From Mumia flava (GTDB taxonomy: Bacteria > Actinomycetota > Actinomycetes > Propionibacteriales > Nocardioidaceae): a stretch of 64,000 nt of DNA. The notes below the pieces were generated by a model, which made no database searches, was not told the DNA's origin, and was given only the letters and a program-made list of their open reading frames with translations. Made by a program: the position numbers and the translations under genes. Position 1 is the stretch's first letter, and each line of letters starts with the position of its first letter. The stretch covers positions 62,001 through 126,000 of the forward strand of contig NZ_PGEZ01000002.1 in the NCBI RefSeq assembly GCF_002797495.1, written 5' to 3'. Positions 15,811 to 23,552 of this stretch are shown here, one piece after another.

Positions 15811-16419
15811 TCACGCCGGGTCGGGTGCGCCGCCGGCCTCCGGCGGGCCGTCGAGGCGCCGCAACCGCAGCTCGAGGATGCCGGTGGCGTACGCGCGCGG
15901 CGGCCGGAGCTGCTCGAACCGCGTCGGTGCGGAGCCCTCGGGGAACAACCGCTTGCCGGTCCCGATCACGACCGGGCACACCCACAGGTTCAGCTGGTCG
16001 ACGAGGTCGGCACGGAACAGCGTCCGGAGCAGGTCGGCGCTCCCCCACGTGTGGATCTGCTCGTGCCGGGTCCGCAGCTCCCGGACCTCGGGCTCGACGT
16101 CGCGCAGCTGCGTGCTCGCGCGCCAGGTGAGGTCGGGCGTCCCCCGCGACGCGACGTACTTCGGGATCCGGTCGAACGCCTGTCCGATCGGGTCGGTCTG
16201 CCCGGGCCAGTAGTCACGGAAGATGTCGTACGTCACCCGGCCCAGCAGGAGCGCGTCGGACGCCTGCGCATCGAGCTCGAGCCGGTGGTTGGCCTCGTCG
16301 TCCCAGTACGGCCGCTCCCAGCCGCCGTACGCGAACCCGGCGTCCTGCGGCGTCGGGCCGCCGTTGGCCTGGATCACACCGTCCAGCGTCGAGATGATGT
16401 TGACGTGGAGCTCGCCCAT
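15811..16419 (-). CDS. RibD C-terminal/DHFR-like reductase family protein
   Basis: This 202-residue protein starts ELHVNIISTLDGVIQANGGP, the DHFR/RibD_C opening in which the Asp contacts substrate in true reductases, and has LLLGRVTYDIFRDYWPGQ, TWGSADLLRTLFRADLVDQL and VIGTGKRLFP for the NADPH pocket. Stand-alone members of this type are uncharacterised oxidoreductases. ATG 16419 follows GGGAGGCGG. Site C of the shared promoter element lies about 37 nt before the start. Confidence 0.85.
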   Translation of the reverse strand: MGELHVNIISTLDGVIQANGGPTPQDAGFAYGGWERPYWDDEANHRLELDAQASDALLLGRVTYDIFRDYWPGQTDPIGQAFDRIPKYVASRGTPDLTWRASTQLRDVEPEVRELRTRHEQIHTWGSADLLRTLFRADLVDQLNLWVCPVVIGTGKRLFPEGSAPTRFEQLRPPRAYATGILELRLRRLDGPPEAGGAPDPA

Positions 16420-16455
16420 GGTTCCGCCTCCCGGTCGTCGGATCTCGTCAGGGCT

Positions 16456-16483
16456 GACCCTGCGTGTCCGCCGAACTCATCGG
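16456..16483 (-). promoter_or_regulatory. Bipartite CCGATGAGT-N16-GTC promoter, site C
   Basis: On the minus strand CCGATGAGT (16475-16483) is followed after 16 nt by GTC (16456-16458), 36 nt before the ATG of the RibD-like gene. Its -35 half overlaps the hairpin after the racemase gene. Confidence 0.65.
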
Positions 16484-16497
16484 CCGGCTCTCCGGCC
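16482..16497 (-). terminator. Short hairpin after the racemase gene
   Basis: GGCCGG-CTCT-CCGGCC is a 6-bp GC stem ending 5 nt downstream of the racemase stop on the minus strand. It has no T-tract and overlaps the -35 half of promoter site C by two bases. Confidence 0.4.
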
Positions 16498-16501
16498 CCG
16501 G

Positions 16502-17197
16502 TCACCCGCGCGCGAGGGCGAAGTCGACGGCGGCCACCGCATGGAGCGCGGTCGTCGGGAAGACGGGCACGTCGACGTCGCCCTGCCCGACCAGCAGCTC
16601 GATCTCGGTGCACCCGAGGATCACGCCCTGCGCGCCGCGCTCGACCAGGCGATCGATGACCTCGACGTACGCAGCGCGTGACGCGTCCCGGACGACCCCC
16701 TGGACGAGCTCGTCGTAGATGATGGCGTGGACCGTCTCCCGATCCGCTGCATCCGGCACGATCGTCTCGATCCCGCGGTCGGCGAGACGGTCGGGGTAGA
16801 GCGGGCTGCTCATGGTGTAGCCGGTCGCGAGCAGGGCCACCGTGGTGACGCCGGCCGCCGCGATCGCGTCGGCGGCGACGTCGACGATGTGGAGCAGCGG
16901 GATGCTCACGGCGTCGGTGATCCGGTCGGCGACCAGGTGCATCGTGTTGGTGCAGAGGACCAAGCACTCCGCGCCGCCCGCCTCGAGCGCCGCTGCCTCG
17001 CGGGCGAGGAGCTCCCCCGCGCGGTCCCAGTCGTCGGCGGCCTGGAGCGCCTCGACGTCGTGGAAGTCCACCGACGCCATCGTGCAGAGCGCCGAGTGGA
17101 AGCCACCGAGCCGGTCCCGCACGTGCTCGTTCACGAGCTGGTAGTAGAGCGCCGAGCTCTCCCAGCTCATCCCGCCCACCAGTCCGATCCTGCGCAT
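16502..17197 (-). CDS. Aspartate/glutamate racemase-family protein
   Basis: This 231-residue protein begins RRIGLVGGMSWESSALYYQL, the hallmark of the Asp/Glu racemase family, and carries both catalytic cysteines, in LVLCTNTMH and VILGCTEIEL. PLP-independent members interconvert L- and D-aspartate or glutamate by two-base chemistry; this subgroup (YgeA-like) can have broad or different substrates. TAGGTT on the minus strand lies 7 nt before the ATG (plus 17205-17210), so it is leaderless by prediction. Confidence 0.85.
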   Translation of the reverse strand: MRRIGLVGGMSWESSALYYQLVNEHVRDRLGGFHSALCTMASVDFHDVEALQAADDWDRAGELLAREAAALEAGGAECLVLCTNTMHLVADRITDAVSIPLLHIVDVAADAIAAAGVTTVALLATGYTMSSPLYPDRLADRGIETIVPDAADRETVHAIIYDELVQGVVRDASRAAYVEVIDRLVERGAQGVILGCTEIELLVGQGDVDVPVFPTTALHAVAAVDFALARG

Positions 17198-17223
17198 GGT
17201 CTCGAACCTACCCCGCCGGCGGA

Positions 17224-17251
17224 CCGATGAGTCCGCGACCGCGAGCCGGTC
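17224..17251 (+). promoter_or_regulatory. Bipartite CCGATGAGT-N16-GTC promoter, site D
   Basis: CCGATGAGT (17224-17232) and GTC (17249-17251) are 16 nt apart, 37 nt before the ATG of the RibD-like gene at 17289. Together with sites A and C, all three RibD-like paralogues in the window carry the element. Confidence 0.65.
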
Positions 17252-17288
17252 GGACAGTAGGACGAACGACCCCACGAAGGGAACTGTC

Positions 17289-17867
17289 ATGTCCGACTTG
17301 ATGATCGACTGCATCACGTCTCTCGACGGATTCGGGGCGGCGGAGGGGTGGCCGGGACTGTGGGGGCTGGGCGGACCGGAGTACTTCGAGCTGCTCGAGA
17401 CCGATCCCCACCGCCACGACACGCTGCTCATGGGTGCCACGACGTACCGCCTGTTCGAGGAGTTCCTCCGGACCGGAGAACCGGGGATCGAGGCGCTCGC
17501 GGAGATCCCCAAGGTCGTCTTCTCGAGCACGCTCACCGAGCCGCTCGCATGGGAGCGCACGACGCTCGTCTCCTCGGACGCCACAGAGGCGGTCCGGACG
17601 ATGAAACGGGAGTCCGACGCGGGTCTGCGGACGCTGGGGAGCCCGACGCTGTGCCGCTCGCTGCTCGAAGCCGGGCTGGTCGACCGGTACCGCGTCGTGG
17701 TGTTCCCGGTCGTCAACGGCGCCACAGGTCAGGACCGGATGTACGACGGCTGGCCGGACGTCGCGCTCGACCTGATCGAGTCGCGCACGCTCGACGGGCG
17801 GCTGCAGCTCCTCGAGTACGCACCGACGGTCCTCGACGGCCCGCCGGGGACGGACGCGACCGCATGA
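17289..17867 (+). CDS. RibD C-terminal/DHFR-like reductase family protein
   Basis: This 192-residue protein starts SDLMIDCITSLDGFGAAEG, has TLLMGATTYRLFEEFL (nucleotide loop) and TLGSPTLCRSLLEAGLVDRY, and ends in the small C-terminal sheet of the RibD_C fold. The LGRxT motif is altered to MGATT, which may weaken NADPH binding. Its substrate is unknown. The ATG at 17289 follows CGAAGGGA. It is the third such paralogue and has promoter site D upstream. Confidence 0.8.
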   Translation: MSDLMIDCITSLDGFGAAEGWPGLWGLGGPEYFELLETDPHRHDTLLMGATTYRLFEEFLRTGEPGIEALAEIPKVVFSSTLTEPLAWERTTLVSSDATEAVRTMKRESDAGLRTLGSPTLCRSLLEAGLVDRYRVVVFPVVNGATGQDRMYDGWPDVALDLIESRTLDGRLQLLEYAPTVLDGPPGTDATA

Positions 17868-17890
17868 CGGAAGCGTCCTAGGCTCGGGGC

Positions 17891-18649
17891 GTGGACGTAC
17901 GTCGGATCGCGATGTGGTCGGGGCCCCGCAACCTCTCGACCGCGCTGCTGCGCAGCTTCGAGAACCGTCCCGACTGCTCGGTCGTCGACGAGCCGCTCTA
18001 CGCCGTCTACCTGGCAGCGACCGGGCTCGACCACCCGGGACGCGACGACGTCCTCGCGTCGCAGTCGCAGGATCCGGATGCCGTCCTCGCGGAGCTGACG
18101 CAGGGGCCGGTGGCGACGCCGCTGCAGTACCAGAAGCACATGACGCACCACCTGCTCCCCGGCATCGCGCGCGAGCCGCTCGCCGTGCTCACCCACGCGT
18201 ACCTCGTCCGTGACCCCGAGCGGGTGCTCGTCTCGTACGCGAAGGTGCGCGAGGAGCCCACGCTCGACGACCTCGGGCTCCCCCAACAGGTCGAGCTGTA
18301 CGAGACCTTCGGCGGACCCGTCGTCGACGCCGCCGACGTCCTCGCGGAGCCGCGCGGCACGCTGACAGCACTGTGCGACGCCCTCGGTCTCGCGTTCGAC
18401 GAGGCGATGCTGTCGTGGCCGGCCGGGCCGCGCGACAGCGACGGCGTCTGGGCGCCGCACTGGTACGCGGGGGTGGCGGCCTCGACCGGGTTCGCGACGG
18501 ACTCCCCCGGCTCGGGCGACCCCTTGCCGTCCCGCCTCGAGCCGTTGCTCGAGCAGTGCCGCCCGTACTACGACGCCCTCGCGCCGTACCGCCTCTCCCC
18601 CGCCGACCCTTCCTCCGCCGACCAATTCTCCGCCGACCAGGAGCCCTGA
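17891..18649 (+). CDS. Sulfotransferase-family protein paired with an aminotransferase
   Basis: This 252-residue protein begins RIAMWSGPRNLSTALLRSFE, a P-loop-like start in which SGPRN-S-T replaces the usual PAPS-binding loop, and has YLVRDPERVLVSYAKVRE in the position of the 3'-phosphate-binding strand. Homologues are annotated sulfotransferase or branched-chain-aminotransferase-like. The C-terminus has three PAD/SAD repeats. Start GTG 17891 has TAGGCT (17879-17884) 6 nt upstream, so it is leaderless. Its stop overlaps the aminotransferase start (TGATG). Confidence 0.7.
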   Translation: MDVRRIAMWSGPRNLSTALLRSFENRPDCSVVDEPLYAVYLAATGLDHPGRDDVLASQSQDPDAVLAELTQGPVATPLQYQKHMTHHLLPGIAREPLAVLTHAYLVRDPERVLVSYAKVREEPTLDDLGLPQQVELYETFGGPVVDAADVLAEPRGTLTALCDALGLAFDEAMLSWPAGPRDSDGVWAPHWYAGVAASTGFATDSPGSGDPLPSRLEPLLEQCRPYYDALAPYRLSPADPSSADQFSADQEP

Positions 18650-19548
18650 TGCTGCAGACCTACGACCCGCGCAACGACGATCTGCTGATCGGGATCGACG
18701 ACAGGATCGTGCACCGTGACACCGCCGGTGTGAGCCCGTTCGACTCGGTGGTCCAGGGTGGCGACGCCGTGTGGGAGGGTCTGCGGCTGCACGGTGGGCG
18801 GATCTTCAAGCTCACCGAGCACCTCGACCGCCTGCGCCGGTCCGCGCAGGCTCTGGCGTTCGCCGAGATCCCCGGCCACGACGCGATCACGGCACGGATC
18901 TGCGCGGTGCTCGCCGCGAACGCAATGACCGACGACGTCCACATCCGACTGACCCTCACCCGTGGCGTCAAGCTCACGTCCGGGATGGATCCACGCCTCA
19001 ACACGGGTGGGCCGACGCTGATCGTCCTCGCCGAGTTCAAGTCGCCGGTCTACGACGACACGGGGATCACGCTCGTGACGTCGTCGGTGCGGCGCCACCG
19101 GCCCGACTCGCTCGACCCCAAGATCCACCACAACAACCTCCTCACGTCGATCCTCGCGAAGATCGAGGCGAACGTCGCCGGCGCCGACGACGCGCTGATG
19201 CTCGACGACGACGGGTTCGTGGCCGAGACGAACGCGACCCACGTCTTCCACGTCGGCGGCGGCGTCGTCCGGACGTCGAGCACCCGGGCGTGCCCAGAAG
19301 GCATCACGCGCGAGACCGTGCTCGAGATCTGCGAGGCCGAGGCGATCCCGTACGAGGTCGGCGACTTCTCGCTCCCCCAGGTCTATGCCGCGGACGAGGT
19401 CTTCGTGACCGGCACGATGGGCGGCGTGACGCCGGTGGTCGCGGTCGACGGGCGCACGATCGGCGACGGCACTGCGGGGCCGGTGCTCGCCCGGATCGCC
19501 GAGGCGTACGCCGCGCGGACGGCCGCGGAGGGCACCCCGGTGGTCTGA
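18649..19548 (+). CDS. Class IV PLP aminotransferase (BCAT/DAAT-like)
   Basis: This 299-residue class IV enzyme has the expected landmarks: GDAVWEGLRLHGGRIFKL near residue 38, catalytic lysine probably K158 in LDPKIHHNNLL, ETNATHVF at 193-200 and TGTMGGVTPV near the C-terminus for the PLP phosphate. It probably moves an amino group between a branched-chain or D-amino acid and 2-oxoglutarate; the amino donor is uncertain. Translational coupling to the sulfotransferase-like gene suggests a joint pathway acting on an amino-acid-derived molecule. Confidence 0.85.
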   Translation: MLQTYDPRNDDLLIGIDDRIVHRDTAGVSPFDSVVQGGDAVWEGLRLHGGRIFKLTEHLDRLRRSAQALAFAEIPGHDAITARICAVLAANAMTDDVHIRLTLTRGVKLTSGMDPRLNTGGPTLIVLAEFKSPVYDDTGITLVTSSVRRHRPDSLDPKIHHNNLLTSILAKIEANVAGADDALMLDDDGFVAETNATHVFHVGGGVVRTSSTRACPEGITRETVLEICEAEAIPYEVGDFSLPQVYAADEVFVTGTMGGVTPVVAVDGRTIGDGTAGPVLARIAEAYAARTAAEGTPVV

Positions 19549-19605
19549 CCTGCGCCACACCGGCGTTGCGGGACCTCCCGCCCTTTCCAATGTATAGCCG
19601 ACCCC

Positions 19606-19624
19606 GGGGCTTGAATCAAGCCCC
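19606..19624 (+). promoter_or_regulatory. 19-bp palindrome matching a rifamycin-associated element (RAE)
   Basis: GGGGCTTGAATCAAGCCCC is a perfect inverted repeat (9-bp arms around one base) 25 nt before the HelR-like start codon. From memory, RAEs upstream of rifamycin-resistance genes in actinobacteria are 19-bp repeats with the same GGGGCTTG...CAAGCCCC arms. A -10-like CACAAT (19636-19641) lies 8 nt before the GTG, which places the palindrome over the -35 region. Confidence 0.75.
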
Positions 19625-19649
19625 AGTCCTTGACGCACAATCGTCCTTC

Positions 19650-21893
19650 GTGAGCACCAGCGCCTTCGATCTGCCCGCCCGCCTGGCCGCCAAGACCGAC
19701 CCCGACCTCATCGCCGACGACGAACGACACTTCGCCGCGATCGCCCGCACGATCGACGCCACGATCGCCGACCTGACCGAGCGTCTCGAGACCGAGCGCA
19801 AGCGCCCCGGCGGCACCGGCCAGGAGGTGATGGATCGCGACCTCGAGGTCCACCGCCTCACCTCCCGGCTCCGCACGCTGCGGAGGTTCGGGCTCGACCT
19901 GTGCCTCGGGCGGGTGGTCCCCGCCGACACCGGCCGTGACGGCGACACCGACGGCGAGCCGGTGTACGTGGGCCGCCTCGGCCTCACCGACGCCGACGGG
20001 CGCAGGCTCCTCGTCGACTGGCGCTCGCCTGCTGCCGAGCCCTTCTTCGGCGCGACCCACGCCGATCCGATGGGACTGGCGAGCCGGCGCCGGTACCGGT
20101 GGACCGACGGCCGGATCACCGACTACTGGGACGAGGCGTTCACCGCCGAAGGGCTCGAGCGCGGCATCGCCCTGGACGACGAGTCGGCGTTCGTCGCCAG
20201 CCTCGGCAGCAGCCGGTCGCCGCAGATGCGCGACGTGCTCGGGACCATCCAGGCCGACCAGGACGCGATCATCCGCGCCGGGTCGCGTGGTGCCCTCGTG
20301 GTCGACGGCGGCCCGGGCACCGGCAAGACCGTCGTCGCCCTGCACCGCACCGCGTACCTGCTCTACGCGGACCCTCGGCTCGGGCACCGGCGCGGTGGGG
20401 TGCTGTTCGTCGGCCCGCACCGGCCGTACCTGTCCTACGTCGCCGACGTCCTTCCGAGCCTCGGCGAGGAAGGCGTCCAGACCTGCACGGTGCGCGATCT
20501 CGTTCCCGAGGGTGCCGAGGCCGGGCCCGAGCTCGACCCCGAGGTCGCCCGGCTCAAGGCGTCGGTCGACCTCGTCCGGGCGATCGAGCCCGCGGTCGGG
20601 CTGTACGAGGAGCCGCCGACCCGCACGCTCGTCGTCGAGACCCCGTGGTCGGAGGCCAGGCTGACTGCGGCCGACTGGGCCGAGGCGTTCGACGCGCCCG
20701 ATCCCGGGACGCCGCACAACGAGGCACGCGACGACGTGTGGGAGGCGGTGCTCGACATCCTCGTCGACCAGCACCACGCCGCCACGGACGACGAGCGCGA
20801 GGACGACCGCGAGGCCGGCGACATGTTCGACGCGTACGGGATCGCCGGTGAGGATCCCGACGCCCAGGTCCGGGAGGCGTTCGCGGCGAGCGACGAGCTC
20901 GTCGACGCCTTCGGCCGCGCCTGGCCGCTGATCGAGCCGACGGACCTCGTCGGCGACCTGTGGACGGTGCCCGCGTACCTGCGCCGCTGCGCGCCGTCGC
21001 TGGCGCCGGACGAGGTCGGGGCTCTGCAGCGCGACGACCCGAACGCCTGGACCGTCTCCGACCTGCCCCTGCTCGACGCCGCCCGGCAACGGCTCGGAGA
21101 CCCCGAGGCGTCGCGTCGGCGGCGGCGCCAGGAGGCCGCCGACGCCGCCGAGCGCGCCCGGATGGCCGACGTGATCGGGGACCTGATCGCGTCGGACGAC
21201 TCCGAGATGCACGTGATGTCGATGCTGCGGGGCCAGGACCTGCGCGCCACCCTGGTCGACGAGGACGCGCTCCCGCCCGCCGACCCGGACCTGCTCGCGG
21301 GGCCGTTCGCCCACGTCGTCGTCGACGAGGCCCAGGAGCTGACCGACGCCGAGTGGCAGATGCTGCTGTCCCGCTGCCCGTCGGCCAGCTTCACGATCGT
21401 CGGCGACCGCGCCCAGGCGCGGAACGGGTTCACGGAGTCGTGGGAGGAACGGCTGCAGCGGATCGGGCTCGACCGGGTCGAGCGCACCTCGCTCGGCATC
21501 AACTACCGCACACCCGCGGCCGTGATGGCTGCGGCCGAGCCGGTGATCCGCTCCGTGCTCCCCGACGCCAACGTGCCGACGTCGATCCGGCGCACCGGCG
21601 ACGCCGTCGTCCACGGGTCCAGCGCGGACCTCGACGGGCTGCTGGCGGACTGGCTCGCCGAGCACGCCGAGGGCACCGCCTGCGTGGTGGGACACCCGAC
21701 GTATCCGTCGACCGACGAGCCGACCGGACGGGTCCGGTCGCTCGCGCCGGAGCTCGTGAAGGGCCTCGAGTTCGATCTCGTGGTCCTGGTCGACCCCGAC
21801 CGGTTCGGCGACGGCTACTCCGGCGCCGTCGACCGCTACGTGGCGATGACCCGGGCGACGCAGCGCCTGGTCATCCTCACGAGCACCCGGTGA
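19650..21893 (+). CDS. helR: HelR-type RNA polymerase recycling motor ATPase
   Basis: This 747-residue UvrD/Rep-like superfamily 1 ATPase has the HelD/HelR layout: a long N-terminal coiled-coil region (about 20-90) for the secondary-channel arm, Walker A GGPGTGKT at 220-227, a large insertion, Walker B VVVDEAQELTD near residue 556, and motif VI VAMTRATQRLVIL at the end. HelR proteins displace rifamycin from RNA polymerase and recycle stalled enzyme. Start GTG 19650 has no ribosome site. The RAE-like palindrome upstream supports HelR rather than the housekeeping HelD. Confidence 0.85.
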   Translation: MSTSAFDLPARLAAKTDPDLIADDERHFAAIARTIDATIADLTERLETERKRPGGTGQEVMDRDLEVHRLTSRLRTLRRFGLDLCLGRVVPADTGRDGDTDGEPVYVGRLGLTDADGRRLLVDWRSPAAEPFFGATHADPMGLASRRRYRWTDGRITDYWDEAFTAEGLERGIALDDESAFVASLGSSRSPQMRDVLGTIQADQDAIIRAGSRGALVVDGGPGTGKTVVALHRTAYLLYADPRLGHRRGGVLFVGPHRPYLSYVADVLPSLGEEGVQTCTVRDLVPEGAEAGPELDPEVARLKASVDLVRAIEPAVGLYEEPPTRTLVVETPWSEARLTAADWAEAFDAPDPGTPHNEARDDVWEAVLDILVDQHHAATDDEREDDREAGDMFDAYGIAGEDPDAQVREAFAASDELVDAFGRAWPLIEPTDLVGDLWTVPAYLRRCAPSLAPDEVGALQRDDPNAWTVSDLPLLDAARQRLGDPEASRRRRRQEAADAAERARMADVIGDLIASDDSEMHVMSMLRGQDLRATLVDEDALPPADPDLLAGPFAHVVVDEAQELTDAEWQMLLSRCPSASFTIVGDRAQARNGFTESWEERLQRIGLDRVERTSLGINYRTPAAVMAAAEPVIRSVLPDANVPTSIRRTGDAVVHGSSADLDGLLADWLAEHAEGTACVVGHPTYPSTDEPTGRVRSLAPELVKGLEFDLVVLVDPDRFGDGYSGAVDRYVAMTRATQRLVILTSTR

Positions 21894-21903
21894 GGGTGCG
21901 CTC

Positions 21904-22227
21904 TCAGAGGTGCTTGCGGCGGAGGTCGTAGTGGCGCGAGTGCTCGTCGAAGCGCCGCAGGACCGCCCGCGCCTGCGGCGGGACGACGGAGCCGTGCGGG
22001 TCTCCCCCGGTGAAGCGTGCGACGGCGTCCAGGTCGGCGAAGCGCATCGCGGTGAGGAACTCGCGCTCTCCCCGCTCCTCGTCGGCCCGTCTCGTCCACA
22101 CTTCGAAGCTCTCGAGGCCGCCGAGCCTGCGCGCCACGATGCCGGGGGCCACGTCCTCGTCGAGCACGCGGTCGTAGTCGGCGGCACCCTCGGGGGTGGT
22201 CCAGCCGCTCCAGAGCCTGAGAATCAT
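21904..22227 (-). CDS. Antibiotic-monooxygenase-like (ABM/dimeric alpha-beta barrel) small protein
   Basis: This 107-residue protein starts ILRLWSGWTTPEGAADYDRV and has SFEVWTRRADEERGEREFLT and MRFADLDAVARFTG, the strand-helix pattern of dimeric ferredoxin-like ABM/NIPSNAP-type proteins. Members may bind heme or small aromatics; no function can be fixed. ATG 22227 follows AGGAGA. It is divergent from the MarR gene and has one MarR-type operator 12 nt upstream of its start, so it is the likely regulated target. Confidence 0.65.
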   Translation of the reverse strand: MILRLWSGWTTPEGAADYDRVLDEDVAPGIVARRLGGLESFEVWTRRADEERGEREFLTAMRFADLDAVARFTGGDPHGSVVPPQARAVLRRFDEHSRHYDLRRKHL

Positions 22228-22238
22228 GGGGTCTCCTG

Positions 22239-22256
22239 ATGCCAACATGTTGTCAT
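22239..22256. promoter_or_regulatory. MarR operator site 1
   Basis: ATGCCAACATGTTGTCAT differs from the perfect palindrome at 22281-22298 by one base and lies just upstream of the minus-strand gene's ribosome site. Centre-to-centre distance to site 2 is 42 bp, four helical turns. Confidence 0.75.
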
Positions 22257-22280
22257 TCCATCGACCTCATGGTGCCACAT

Positions 22281-22298
22281 ATGACAACATGTTGTCAT
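22281..22298. promoter_or_regulatory. MarR operator site 2
   Basis: ATGACAACATGTTGTCAT is a perfect 18-bp palindrome whose last two bases begin the MarR start codon (22297). Binding would block the marR promoter, giving autorepression; site 1 would control the divergent gene. Confidence 0.8.
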
Positions 22299-22812
22299 GC
22301 CTCATGACCTCCTGGAGCCCTACCGCCTGCTGATCGCCGACGTGTACGAGCTGGCCGGCGCCTCGCGCAGCACGAGCGAGACCCTCGCCCGTGCCGAGCG
22401 ACGCACGGCTGCCCAGTGGCACGTGCTCAGCGTCCTCCTGGACGGCTCCACGACCGTGCCGCGCATCGCAGCCAGGCTCGGTCTGAGCCGCCAGGCCGTG
22501 CAGCGCGTCGTGCACGACCTGCGCGGCGACGCGCAGGTCGACGTCACGCCGAACTCGCGCGACGCGCGATCGCCCCTCGTCGTACTCACGCCGGCCGGAC
22601 GAGAGACCGTCGATCGGCTCTACGAACGCTCCGCGGCGGACCGCTCGCTCCTGCTCGAGTCTGCGGGCGTCAGCCGTTCCGATCTCGAGCGTGCCCGGGC
22701 TACCGTGCAGGCGCTGGTGACGGCGATCCGCTCGGTTCCGCCGGGCGCGGGGGCGGCTCCGGGACGCGGGTCGACCGGTGGTCGCTCGTCGGCGTCCTCC
22801 GCGGAGGGCTGA
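22297..22812 (+). CDS. MarR-family transcriptional regulator
   Basis: This 171-residue winged helix protein has TAAQWHVLSVLLDGSTTVPR, recognition helix LGLSRQAVQRVVHDLRG and wing VTPNSRDARSPLVVLT. The N- and C-terminal helices form the dimer and ligand pocket in the family. ATG 22297 lies inside operator site 2, with CAACAT 6 nt upstream as a possible -10 and no ribosome site. It probably represses itself and the divergent monooxygenase-like gene and responds to a small, perhaps phenolic, compound. The tail after residue 150 is low complexity. Confidence 0.85.
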   Translation: MPHDLLEPYRLLIADVYELAGASRSTSETLARAERRTAAQWHVLSVLLDGSTTVPRIAARLGLSRQAVQRVVHDLRGDAQVDVTPNSRDARSPLVVLTPAGRETVDRLYERSAADRSLLLESAGVSRSDLERARATVQALVTAIRSVPPGAGAAPGRGSTGGRSSASSAEG

Positions 22813-22827
22813 ACGGCGGGCGGCACA

Positions 22828-23469
22828 TCAGGTCTGGGTGGGCTCGGCGGTGTCGGAGGCCCGCGCGGCCTCCCACGCGAACCCGTCGGGGTCGCTCAAT
22901 GCGCCCAGGCTGCCGGCGATCGCGATCCGGTGCGATCCGCTGCCCTCGACCCCGACGCCCGCGTCCTTCGCGGCAGCCTTCCGGCCGTACAACGACAGCT
23001 CGATCGTGCTGTCGCCGGTGTCCAGCTCGACGTACTTCTTGCCGAAGCTCTTCTGGATCCCCAGCCCCTGCTCGACGTAGAACTCCTTGCTCGCCGCGAC
23101 GTCGTCGACGCCCAGCAGGAGCACCAGCGCCTCGTACGTGCGCTCAGCCGGCCGCTTGTTCTTCTTCGACTGGGTCACGACCTTCCAGAGCGTGCCGTCG
23201 GGCGCCTGGACGACGCCGCCGTAGCCCCACAGGGACTTCGAGGCGGGCTTGATCGTGGTGGCCCCGGCCGCGACCGCGGCGTCGAGGTACGCGTCGGCGT
23301 CGGCGGGCTGCGAGACGATCAGGGAGATCGTGAACCCGCGGAACCCGCTGGTCGCTGCGTCGGACGCACGGACCTGGACGAGGTCGCCGAGGTCGAACGC
23401 CTCGGCGTAGAAGCGCTCGGCGGCGCTCGGGTCGGAGGCTTCGAGGATCAGGGAGTCGATGTGGTTCAT
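22828..23469 (-). CDS. VOC-superfamily (glyoxalase/bleomycin-resistance fold) protein
   Basis: This 213-residue protein has two VOC-like halves: HIDSLILEASDPSAAERFYA...YGGVVQAPDGTLWKVV and YEALVLLLGVDDVAASKEFY...IAIAGSLGALSDPDGFAWEA. Metal ligands of true glyoxalase I (His/Glu) are only partly present, so lyase activity is doubtful; binding or sequestration of a small molecule is as likely. TAGTGT (23477-23482, minus) lies 7 nt before the ATG, so it is leaderless. The conserved 26-bp element shared with the VOC gene at 27099 lies 13 nt upstream of this -10. Confidence 0.75.
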   Translation of the reverse strand: MNHIDSLILEASDPSAAERFYAEAFDLGDLVQVRASDAATSGFRGFTISLIVSQPADADAYLDAAVAAGATTIKPASKSLWGYGGVVQAPDGTLWKVVTQSKKNKRPAERTYEALVLLLGVDDVAASKEFYVEQGLGIQKSFGKKYVELDTGDSTIELSLYGRKAAAKDAGVGVEGSGSHRIAIAGSLGALSDPDGFAWEAARASDTAEPTQT

Positions 23470-23495
23470 GTCGTCCACACTAGGAATCCGGGGCC

Positions 23496-23521
23496 CTCCG
23501 GCGCTTCTCGATTCCTGACCG
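23496..23521 (-). promoter_or_regulatory. 26-bp element upstream of VOC gene 1
   Basis: This segment matches 27535-27560 at 23 of 26 positions, with shared cores CTCCGGCGCTTCT and ATTCCTGA (plus-strand reading). In both cases it ends exactly 13 nt upstream of a leaderless -10 hexamer of a VOC gene, so it covers the -35 region. An AraC-type binding site is the likely reading. Confidence 0.65.
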
Positions 23522-23552
23522 ATGCGCGGCCTCGCGCTCCGCAGGACGGGAG

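Noticed and set aside
19383-22187. A 934-codon antisense frame over helR
   Set aside because: The plus strand encodes a complete UvrD/HelD-type ATPase with ordered motifs; the antisense frame has none.
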